A stretch of 64,000 nt of DNA, from assembly GCA_016081115.2 (NCBI GenBank), contig CM071931.1, positions 15,786,317 through 15,850,316 of the forward strand, given 5' to 3'. Positions within the stretch are counted from its first letter, which is position 1; each line of letters opens with the position of its first letter. A program made the translations under genes and the position numbers. Positions 46,055 to 55,717 of the stretch are shown here, piece after piece. This DNA is from Rehmannia glutinosa (Eukaryota; Streptophyta; Magnoliopsida; Lamiales; Orobanchaceae). The notes under the pieces were generated by a model. It did no database searches and was not told the origin of the DNA. It was given only the letters and a program-made list of their open reading frames with translations.

Positions 46055-49000
46055 ATGGCATCAACCTATGATTTTGTCAAGCTAGGAAAGCAAATCCACA
46101 CAGGGTCGACCGTGGATTTCGAGGGCATGGTCAAACAGGGGTCCGATGACGCCCTCATAAAGAAAATCGCTGAAAAGCTCGAAACGTCCGGCCGAAACCA
46201 TTTCGACGATGGAGCGATGACCTATGTGGAAGAGGTCGCACAGCTTCTCGTGAACACCGAGATTCACGATGAAGGGATAAAGTCATCTGTTCACGGAAAG
46301 AAGTTCACCATCTCTGCCAAGGATTTGGTGAACACCGCTCACTACCGACGGAAGGAGCATCGAAAATCAACGGCCGATGTAGACACAGCTCTTGCCCGGG
46401 TGAAGTAGCCAAATCCGACTATCTTTGATAAAATAGTCTACACATCAAACAAGAGGTCAAGGAGGATTACCACAAGTCGTTGGACATAGTTGCCAAATGC
46501 ATAGACATCAAATTTGGCGCTTTGACCAATCAAAAAGCAAAGTTGATCGTAATGGCCGCGATCATTAAAGAAAGGAAAATAAATCAATGAGTTTGTCTCA
46601 CAGCAGACTATGCCGAATGTAGGAACAAATCCTTCAAGGAAGATGGTGCATTTGGAGGATCCCTAGGATATGGCCTGGTGATTGGCCGGGTGATGGAGGT
46701 GAAAGGAGTCCTCTTAGACATGGAAAGGCGTTCCATGTACACAAGAGGATGTTCGATCAAACCTCTCTCGGTGCACGAGAAGAGAGCCTACGCCAAGAGA
46801 GCGACACGAGTGAGGGGGAATCATCGACCACGAAGATACATATGTTTCCTCTCCACCAAAGAAGAAAGTTGCCCTGCGCAGCTAAGCTAAGAGAATCCCC
46901 TGCGGTACAAGAAGAAGATCGCTCCCGTAGCAAAGAAAAACAAACCTCGCTCGCCCTCTGCCGAGTCACCGCCCGCAGCCGTGTCTCCCGCCCAAAGCCC
47001 GCGAGCGGTCGAGAAGGACTCTCAACTACCTTCTCCGATCGTCAAAAAGAGAGAACTGATAAGCCAAGACGGCCACTCCTCGAAGAAAACACCAAAGACT
47101 GACCCCCGCCGCCCAAGACTCGGAAGAAACTCTCTCGAACTGCAGGTCCCTCCGGTACAAACTAGGAGACGAAGAAGAATTATCAAGCACTCCGAGCTTG
47201 AGAAACCGGGCCGAGTCGACCACTCACCGGAGTAGATATCTACTTTGGAGAAGTAGAGTCTCCGGATATTATAGATGAAACAGCTAAGTCTCTGAAGGCG
47301 ATCAGTGAGGCAAATTGAAGACACAACTGTAGTTCGCACAAATTTGAGACACAAGAAGAAGTTGATAGAGATGATAGTGATGTGATGATCCTATCCCCAC
47401 CTTACCCGACATCCAAAATCGTCATGCGAGTGGAGGAAGTGGAAATTGATTCGATCAAGGAAACAGTTCCAACGGCCTGAATTTATAGAAGAGGAAGAGG
47501 AACTGCTGAACTTCCTTGGACCGACCTCTGTGATCTCAAAGATCGGATGAAGAAAACTCGCAAAGATATCTTGCAGATCTTCAAGGATAAGGAGAATGAG
47601 AGACAGCGAGAAGGAAGGCGAGACACGTGAGAAGGCCAATATCTGCCTATCACCAAATACGTAACACACACATCATCTCCTTGATGTCTTATCGCATGTG
47701 ATGAGGATCTGGTGATGAAACTGGTTAGTGGGGACCCTACCAAGCCAACCCCTAATGAAGGTGTCTTACCACCGACCCAACGGCTGAACACTCGGTAGAA
47801 ACAAATGAGGAGTTTGGAGCCGAGTGACCCCATTCCAAGTCACTCACCGGGTGCGCCAGCTGGGGGAAACTCCCTCCACCGCAGCAAGGTCGGAGGATGC
47901 TTTGCAGATGACTCCACAACGAATTTAGGAGGCGAAGTGGAGAAGGTACAAACACAAAATACACAGCAAGTTGCCATCAACGAAGCTCGATAGTTGAGAC
48001 TCCTCTCGTGAGGTGCCAACTCGCTCGAAGGCTAATGACGCTGCCGATGCATCGAGGCACAGGACGGAACAACCCCCGGGAGTTAACACTGGCGATGAAA
48101 GTGCAATCCATGGGGTTGAGACTCCAATGGATGCCACCACGAAGACCCCAAGATAGGCCGACACTGTCGAAAGGAGGTCCAGGCCTCGCTGCGCATTGAG
48201 ATCGAGGAGGTAATGAAGGCCAACGGGAGGTTGAGACTTCTCGGGGTAAAGAGGTCAAGTAGAGAACATCTCTCCTGCTATCATTGATCCATCCGAAAAG
48301 GAGATAAGCGCGCTTCATGATTCCCAGGATAATCCCGATGTAACTTTTCCGGAAGCGCGGCACGAAGAAGCCGAGTCATCCCCGTGATGAGATCCAAAAG
48401 ACTCACCGAGGATGTTCCAAGCACGAGCAAGTCGATCTCAAGACTACTCAAACTTTCAATTTTGATGGTGAGCCACCAATGGAAATCTCATCATCGTTCG
48501 ATGACGCTCGATAAGGCCGAGGACCACCCACTCCATTGGAGAAACCACCGAGACCATGTGCGAAGGCTTTCGAGACAAATGAGGCTCGCAAGTCGGGTCT
48601 ACTTCACAAAAGACCCCAAAAAACAGTCCATCACAAGAGCTCCCCAAGTCGCAAAGAGCGAGTTCGACTCAAAAGGAACTTCACGCGCACCTTTCATCAT
48701 TGAACAAATCCCGATTGGCCATGATGATTCCTTTGTAGAATCATTTCCTTTCTCTCTAGAGGTACCCGACCTCCCCGACGAGTCGAGAACGATCTCGCGC
48801 TTCCACGCACTGCATCCTATTCTTCTATCCGACACCATCGTTCCACCGACTATGACTTTGACGTTGCATGGTCGTCAGGTACACCGCAACTTAAGAAATA
48901 GTGAAGTTCGGGAGGTGTTCAAAGCATTATTTGCTAAAATTGAACGGATGGAGAGGCACCAGGCCTCTATGGACATGAGACCGGATAACAGAGATGCCAA

Positions 49001-50345
49001 CCTTTACTGCCGACTTGAGAGGCATAACAATCGAATCGGGAATGGTGGAAACAATGAAAACAATGCGTGTGGAACAAGCTAGATATTTCCGAACATTGTT
49101 CAACAAGTCGCTTGGTATGGAGAGCCGAGAATGCTGATGCAAAAACGAAATTGAGAGAACACATTGAGCACATGCATGAAGCTCACACTCACTTTGAGAT
49201 AAAGTCACGCTGCGTGAGCAAAATAAGAGTGATCTCCAGCGTATGGAAGAAAACATGGATAGAAAATTCAGCCTTCTCATGGCTGAGATGAAGCTAATTT
49301 CAAGAGAGTCCAACGCTACTCGCTCTGAATTTTGTGCCGCATACTCCGCAGCCGGACTCGAGCGAGAACTCGGCTATCGCCAGGCTCGACTTCCCGCTGC
49401 AAGATGTTTCCAGGGGTTCCTCTCTCCTTTGATGATGCCAAAAAGGGAAAGAGGAATACTTTAAAGCGCTAAAGAGATCCGGTCTGAAAAGGATGGAGCA
49501 AATGTGAAGGGAAAGACAGTTGAGGAAGCTACAAGGAAAAAGAAAAGAAAGTCTGTTGAGGGGAAGAATCGAGAGATGTGACCTTAATGATTGCACAAAC
49601 CCCCAACAAGGTCTTGTCACACTGATATTATCAATGAAGAACTCCCAGTGACTCGCCACTCCAACACTCTGCTATATCTATGGCCGAGAAGAGAAAGACA
49701 ATTGAAGCGGGGATGGAGGAAGTGGAAGGAAGAATGGATGCCCGAGTTATGAATATCTTGAAACAACATGGAGGCATTCCAAAGAGACAGAGACACACTA
49801 TGCCATCTCGGATGCGAACCGAGCCAAGATCGGTTGATGAATTTAAAACGCTCGCATCTCCCGAAGGATACTTTGCAAACATGTCCATGGCTCAAGCTTG
49901 GGACTTGTCTTGGGAAAAAGGTCTCACGCTATGTGAAGAAGGCGACAGCAGCGAGACTACCGATCACTCGGTGGTCACTCCGCTAGTCACTCACCGAGGA
50001 AAGAAGAAGACCCCGTCTGACAATACACGCGCCGGAGGAAGATGAAGAAGCGATGGTGGAGGAAGAGGTTTGGACCTAGGCCTCTCGCCAAAAACATTGA
50101 GTACATAGATCCGAGGCAAGAAAGGAGGGATCTCTCAATGTCTTGACCAAGTAGCCAATCTGCAAGTGGCTAAAAGCAATCTTTGAGTATGCGAAAAGAA
50201 TAGAAGAAGAAAATAAGAGACAAACTCAGCTATGGGAGGAAAGACAAGAAAGATTAAGAAGAGATGAAGTCGCCGGAAGGCTTATGAAAAAAGAAGAAGA
50301 ATGCGGTCAAGATGAGAAAAAGAGAAGAAGACCAGAAGATGACAA
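46055..50345 (+). pseudogene. Sirevirus-like third ORF (env-like / coiled-coil region)
   Basis: It begins with an open 117-residue frame from 46055 (MASTYDFVKLGKQIHTG start), then stops and continues through shifting frames. Readable blocks include SLGYGLVIGRVMEVKGVLLD (46660-46715), a basic Ser/Arg/Lys-rich low-complexity region (46800-47230), PFSLEVPDLPDESRTISRFH (48745-48805) and coiled-coil segments with FKALFAKIERMERHQASMDM (about 48915-48975). A Glu/Lys/Arg-rich tail runs to 50345. Sireviruses often carry an extra 3' ORF of this kind, sometimes called env-like; its role is unknown. GC and CGA content is higher than in the surrounding DNA, and frame breaks are dense. Confidence 0.6.
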
Positions 50346-50639
50346 ATCAAGAAGATGAAAGAAGGAGGCATCGAAGGAGATGAAGTGTTGTTGTCTACCC
50401 CTTCATGTATTTTACTATGTAAATACATACTATGTAAGTCTTCCGCAATAAAGTCAAATTCTCTATCTTTTGTGTAGACAAATGTTTGCTCGATACACCT
50501 TGTAAAAATGGTTGTGTAAGAGAAGAAGAATGTTATGATCAATAAAAGGATTGATTCTACGCATACATTCTATGTGAATGCACTATTTGTATGTATCTTT
50601 GCTATTTACATTTTGAATGTTTTAAGTTTTGGCATCATC

Positions 50640-50652
50640 AAAAAGGGGAAAT
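50640..50652 (+). promoter_or_regulatory. Polypurine tract
   Basis: AAAAAGGGGAAAT immediately before the right LTR; it primes plus-strand DNA synthesis. Confidence 0.85.
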
Positions 50653-52229
50653 TGTTGGGAAATTTATTGTTTAGATTTTGATGAATGCCATGTAAAACTT
50701 AGAATAGGAAGTTGGCACCCCATTTTTGTTGTAAACTCGCATTGTAATAAATAGGGTTGGTCAAGCTGAGTTAAGTCGCCTATGCCCAAACATGCAAGAA
50801 GACAACTGGAGACTAGAAGGAAGACTCATTGCAAGACAAATGAGTATGGAAAAGAAGAGAAGACGAGAACTCGATCGGAGGAGCGACTAAGATGCGGTGA
50901 GAGGAGTATCGATCAAGTCAACTCAAGATAAGCCAAGTCTCAAGTTGAAGTGACAAAGAGTCATCCAATGATTGGAAGGTGACTCTAAGTCACCTGGGGA
51001 AAGCAAGGAAATGCAATCAAGTCGAGATAATCAAAAAGATCCGTTGCACGAAAATCAAGAGAATTACTTAAACAAGTAATATCTCCATGCTACCTTTCTC
51101 GAAGTGCTCACCCCAGAGAAGCGTGCAAAAGGAATAAACCAATGGGGAGCACTACACCGTGTCGAAACTCGAAAAGTCAAGAACAATTCATACGAGGAAA
51201 TGGCAATTCCAAGGATCGCAACAAGACAAGCCAACGACCACAAGTAACTTTCAAAAATAAGCCTATCTCTTCAACGGGCAGATTTTTGAAAGCTCACTAT
51301 AAAAGGCCGAGGAATAACTCGAGAAAGAGACACGAAGGTTACCACGACCATCCGAGAATTGAATACAAGCAAGAAAGAAACATTTTGTAACCTCGAAATA
51401 TTCTCAATTTATTAAACGCTCAATCCTCAAGCCTACATTACGAAGAACATCAATCCAACACTCACCGTGAAGGAAAGATAACTTCAATCAGTTGAAGAGG
51501 AAATTATTGAAAAATAAAGGGATCTACATTCCACGAAGGATTGTAGGAAGGTTCAAGGTCGAACCAAGTCTTGAGCTTTTGGAGGGCTTCGTGATCAAAT
51601 CCAAAGAGCTTGAGCAAGTAGGCTGTAGTAGCAAGGCAACCCCTGTGAAGAAGAAGCCGAGTCGTCGAGAAGCCACCGAGTGATCAAGGTGTCTCCGATC
51701 GAGTCCCAAAGGATCAAGTCACCGTGTGATCAAGACTTGTATCCTGGTATTACCACTTTGTATACTTGATCAATACCTAGTGGATTCCTCCGGAGTTGGA
51801 GAAGAGAGGAGTAGAAGAATTACCCCATCTTCGAACCTCTATAAAAACTTATCGTGTCATTTACATTTCAAAGACTTTAAATTCCTGCATCTTATTTGCT
51901 TAACTTTGATAAATTTGCTATCTACTTGATAATTTCTAAGTACTAAATCAAGCTTTAAATCTCTACTAAACCATACTTAAGGGTGTTAAGTCTTCCAATA
52001 AAACAAACCACGGTTGAGCTAATTCAGTCTTAACAAATGAGTTATTCTATCAACAACTCGGTCAGTGCATTGAGTGACTAACTCTCTTGATTAACTAAAT
52101 TGGCTGTCCACATAGGACACAGATGATGTGTAGTATCAACTCGAACTTTTAAAAGGACTAAATCGAAAATTTGGTAGGTTTATTCAACCCCCCTTCTAAA
52201 CCTTACACTCACACCCCTTGGGACCTACA
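50653..52229 (+). repeat. Sirevirus-like 3' LTR
   Basis: Starts TGTTGGGAAATTTATTG and ends CTTGGGACCTACA. It pairs with 38665-40242. Confidence 0.93.
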
Positions 52230-52234
52230 ATCCC
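52230..52234. repeat. Target-site duplication ATCCC (right)
   Basis: Identical to 38660-38664. Confidence 0.88.
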
Positions 52235-53219
52235 AAGTTATGAATGGATTTTGCATGAAATATCTAACTTAAAATCTAAATATCATAATATAATGGTCAA
52301 ATAAAGTAGTATCAATTAAAGGACAACTAAGCTTTATATATAATAAAGATTTATTTATCAATTATTGAAATACATAGACCCATTTATCTCTACTTGATCC
52401 ATGTCTTCATCTTCCTCCTGGATCTTCTTCCGATCTCTTCCTGGTTCTTCTTCTGGGTCTTCTTCCAGGTTTCCTTCCTGGTTCCTCATCTTCCGCCATA
52501 GCCTCATTGTTCAAAAACTCAATCCATTTACAAAGATAACCTAGCATTAAATGTCCCGTAGTTCATTTTGGGTCGATCTTCATGCCCGTCATACTCCATA
52601 ATGAGGCATAAAGCTTTTCACCTTGACTTTCCAAAACGAGGTAAGCTACCAATCACTCTAGGGAGGCGTAGCGTTCATTTGGAGCCCCGATGACATTCCT
52701 CACATTGTACAACAACTGGTGAATTTTAACTATATATTCTCCAATACTATCCCCCTCCTCAATTTGATAGTTGAAATAATGATTGAGTCGGTTAATTGGA
52801 TGGTTCGGACCCCGATTATTATTATTATTATTCTTTCTTGCGATGTGGCGAAAAGAGTTCCCGCCATCTATATATATGTGCATTTGCAACTATAAGTCTA
52901 TTTTTACATTTTTTTAAAGGAATACAAGATTTCTATTCATCTAACATTTAAACGATGTTATATTTCTAAAGCGAGAATATAATAACATGGAATCATAATA
53001 AAATACATCATGACATAAATGAGCATATTGTATAATATAACTCGCATTAATAATTCTCTTACCTTGAGAGACCGACAAGATATGACGGAGGTGGATGTTA
53101 TTACACCATCTTATCTTATACAAAGTTTGACTTTTATTTTTTTTATTTTTTATTTTTTAAAAAAAAACTATACATTTTAATTTTAATTTTTTTTAACAAA
53201 CCTACAGAAACGTAGACCT
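52235..53219 (-). other. Gypsy leader region containing a copia-gag-like segment
   Basis: This lies between the gypsy primer-binding site and its gag start (which continues at 38664 across the Sirevirus insertion). A minus-strand frame (52889-52653, continuing past one TGA) reads NRLNHYFNYQIEEGDSIGEY, IVKIHQLLYNVRNVIGAPNE and LVAYLVLESQGEKLYASL. This resembles the UBN2-type gag of copia elements and is foreign to a gypsy leader. A short-period purine-rich repeat (about 52420-52490, Glu/Arg/Pro-rich on translation) and an Asn-coding ATT run follow. The similarity is modest. Confidence 0.45.
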
Positions 53220-53231
53220 GCTCTGATACCA
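53220..53231 (-). promoter_or_regulatory. Gypsy primer-binding site (initiator Met tRNA)
   Basis: The minus strand reads TGGTATCAGAGC, a perfect match to the plant consensus, 2 bp from the LTR end (GATGTTACA). Confidence 0.9.
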
Positions 53232-53233
53232 CT

Positions 53234-53371
53234 TGTAACATCCCAATTTTATTAATTTAAAATATTCTAAAAATATTTGTTTTTTAAAAAAATAATTTTA
53301 TAAATTAAAGTGATCCCAATAATGATCAAAAAGGTTGATTGAGAAATTTTAATTCTTAAGGAAAAAAATAT

Positions 53372-53409
<38 letters not shown>

Positions 53410-54260
53410 ATCTTTCAAATTAAAATATCCAACAATTGTTTCAAGCATAAACTAGAAAATAAAGACATAAATCTAAAATTTAGTCCGCTCATAATTATTT
53501 AAAATATAGCATGATTTATTCCACCATCCACAACATCATATCTTCATCCGGATTCCTCAACCTGAAAGTCATGATAATAATAGGGGTGAGCTTCATCTCG
53601 CTCAGTAGGGATATATCTGTCAATATTTAATATAACATGAAAAACATTCACATAATTACAACATTAAATTCATTCATTTCCTCTTTTTCCTCTGACTGGC
53701 CAGTTCCTACATATAGCATTGCGGGTTCACCCCGATGATACGTTTGATTCCGGACCCTTTTCATGGCCCCTAGCTTATATGAATTTATTTCCTCTTGACA
53801 TATATTGCAATCAATGAAGTACAATCATGAAACATTAAATAAAGACAAATACTATAGAAATCCCTACCTTAATAATCGCAGATATTCGATGTAGAAAAAT
53901 GAACAAGAAAAAGTCCTAATCCTCAATCCCTTCATTTTCTACATTAAATTAAAATTAAAAATGTGATTTTAACAAATCAAACTAATTAATGAAAGAATAT
54001 GTGAAAAATATTGAAAGAAGCTTGTGAATTTTGAATATATATATAGATATATATATATATGAAACTTGAATGATAATTAGAGAGAAAATATAATTACCTT
54101 ACTAATATGCAAATTTGGGTGTAAAATTATGTTCAAACATATTTATACTACTTTTTTCTAACCCCTAAACATCTAACCTTAATTAACCCCTAATATATAT
54201 ATATATATAATAACCCCTTAGACCCCTAAAATAACCCCTACTTAATTAGTGGCTATCACA
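53234..54260 (-). repeat. Gypsy 5' LTR (B)
   Basis: Partner of 33061-34077. It has a longer TAA microsatellite (about 53373-53408) and a modified (AT)n run. Confidence 0.9.
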
Positions 54261-54540
54261 AAGAGAGGATTGTTGTTTAAATTGGTTTTGCGTGTTTGGA
54301 ATGTGTACATATTAGTTTAAGTATGAACTGCATATGTGGGAGACATAAATCGGATTTTTAAAAATAGTTATGATGTATAAATAGAATATGTTGTTGCATA
54401 TTTGGTTTTGTTTCTGTTCCTCACATAGGATTGCTTATTGTGTTGATTTTTCAATACAGTGTGATGTATAGATTGAATTTTTTGTTGCATATTTAAGCAT
54501 ATTGATGTGATTTGTAAAAGTTTTTTGTACGCATAGATTC
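54261..54540. repeat. ~93-bp tandem array, right part
   Basis: GATTTTTMAA occurs at about 54353 and 54445 (92 apart) with the same internal TTATGATGTATA and TTGTTGCATATTT blocks as 32600-33060. It continues the array split by the gypsy insertion. Confidence 0.78.
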
Positions 54541-54564
54541 GATCGTGAGGCTATTCAGATGGCT

Positions 54565-54905
54565 AACTCTAAACAGAAAAGACAACTTTCAATCGGGGGA
54601 AATGACGGTGGTAACCAGGGGAAAGTTCTGGGTCGAAATGGTTAAAGAAGGGTAAATCTGTTCATAAGACGGGGGGAAAACCTTCTCGGTTGCATACTAT
54701 ATATTGCACACGGATCACATCGTTTCTAAATCTCCGTGTTGTGCTTCTCCGAATATCAAACCCGCAAATTGAGCCATATTCCTTGTAAAATATGACACCA
54801 TTTTCTAATATAGTAAACTCCATTCCAATGCGCGGAATTTTTTCATGTTCTATCTCTGGAATCCAATATTTTGTTGACCCAGGAGATATTTCAAGTCTTT
54901 CTCTT
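54565..54905 (-). pseudogene. Second FAR1-family fragment (FRS5-like DNA-binding domain start)
   Basis: The minus strand from about 54900 reads SPGSTKYWIPEIEHEKIPRI, GMEFTILENGVIFYKEY, CGFDIRRSTTRRFRNDVIRV and QYIVCNREGF, then PPVL and a stop. This is the start of a FAR1 DNA-binding domain of the FRS5-like type (GMxFxxLExAxxFYxxYA...VxKSSTKR...YVCNREG), clearly different from the gene at 3.4-12.7 kb. The rest of the zinc finger, the MULE domain and the SWIM finger are not found downstream. It is a truncated exon relic. Confidence 0.82.
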
Positions 54906-55717
54906 GGGTTGTTGATTATACCTATTGATATTAAATTAATACTAAATATAAATCACAACATGTTATCCATGCATCATATATCATTACAACTTCAATAAAA
55001 AATGTAAAATTGGGAATTTAAAAAATAATAATGCATGGTATTAGTTCAAAATATGACAAGGAAAATATATTTTAGACTCATACAATTATACCAACCAGCA
55101 ACATATGCAACATAATAGACTTATAAATACATCGTTAAAATATTAAATATGCATGATACGATTAAGGAGTTGCATCACACATTTTTATGCGACTTCATAG
55201 CATTTTTAATATAATTGCACCATAATATCATCAAAATTTGCAGTAAAATTTCAGTAGCGTATTTAACAGGGCACATATATTTTCGATTCATGCAATCATA
55301 CAAGCCAACAACATATGCACCATAATATACATATAAATAAATCTTTATAACAGTAAATATGTAATAAATTGATAAGGAATTACACCACACATTTTATGTG
55401 ACTTCATAGCCTTTTTAATATGAAATAATTTCCCCATAATATCACCAAAATTTGCAATAAAAAATCAATAGCGTAGGCACAAAAAAATTCTTTAATACAT
55501 AATAATAATACTAAATTGCAAGGCAACATATATGTTAGATTGATTCAGATTTTACAGTCAGCCTCATATGCACCACAATATAACTATACATACATCAATA
55601 TAATGATAAAAATGAAATACTACGGGAAACATATATGTCAAACTGTCCATTCATTTTATAACATTCTAATATGAAATTCTAATTAATTCGAAAATTGTTC
55701 TTGGTGGAAATCGTTAG
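54906..55717. repeat. Spacer with a two-copy ~210-bp tandem repeat
   Basis: GCGACTTCATAGCATTTTTAAT at 55189 recurs as GTGACTTCATAGCCTTTTTAAT at 55398 (209 apart). CAACATATGCA.CATAATA and CACATATATTTT/AAATATATTTTAGA flank them similarly, so copies span about 55040-55470. A degraded third start follows at about 55540. Non-coding. Confidence 0.65.

Larger units (their letters stand above)
38665..52229 (+). mobile_element. Sirevirus-like Ty1/copia element with long 3' ORF region, 13.6 kb
   Basis: It has paired LTRs (38665-40242 and 50653-52229), a perfect 5-bp target duplication (ATCCC), a Met-tRNA primer-binding site after the left LTR and a polypurine tract (AAAAAGGGGAAAT, 50640-50652) before the right LTR. 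Internal order: gag, protease, integrase, RT, RNase H, then about 4.5 kb of env-like/coiled-coil ORF region, the layout of plant Sireviruses. All frames are broken in many places. Much of this follows one pattern (CAG/CTG written as CG), so the element may be less damaged than it appears. Confidence 0.92.
33061..54260 (-). mobile_element. Ty3/gypsy retrotransposon (minus), split by a Sirevirus-like element
   Basis: LTRs at 33061-34077 and 53234-54260 share starts (TGTAACATCCCAATTTT on the plus strand) and ends (GTGGCTATCACA). Between them, minus strand: primer-binding site, a ~1-kb leader, gag, protease, RT, RNase H and integrase. A 13.6-kb element (38665-52229) interrupts it just upstream of gag. 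Flanking pentamers differ (GTAGA and AAGAG), so its own target duplication is eroded, but the same ~93-bp array lies on both sides. Without the insertion it is about 7.6 kb. Confidence 0.9.

Noticed and set aside
46678..47235. Several overlapping Arg/Ser-rich frames as separate genes
   Set aside because: They are shifted readings of one Sirevirus third-ORF region.
33056..54265. Target-site duplication for the minus-strand gypsy
   Set aside because: Flanking pentamers GTAGA and AAGAG differ; not claimed.
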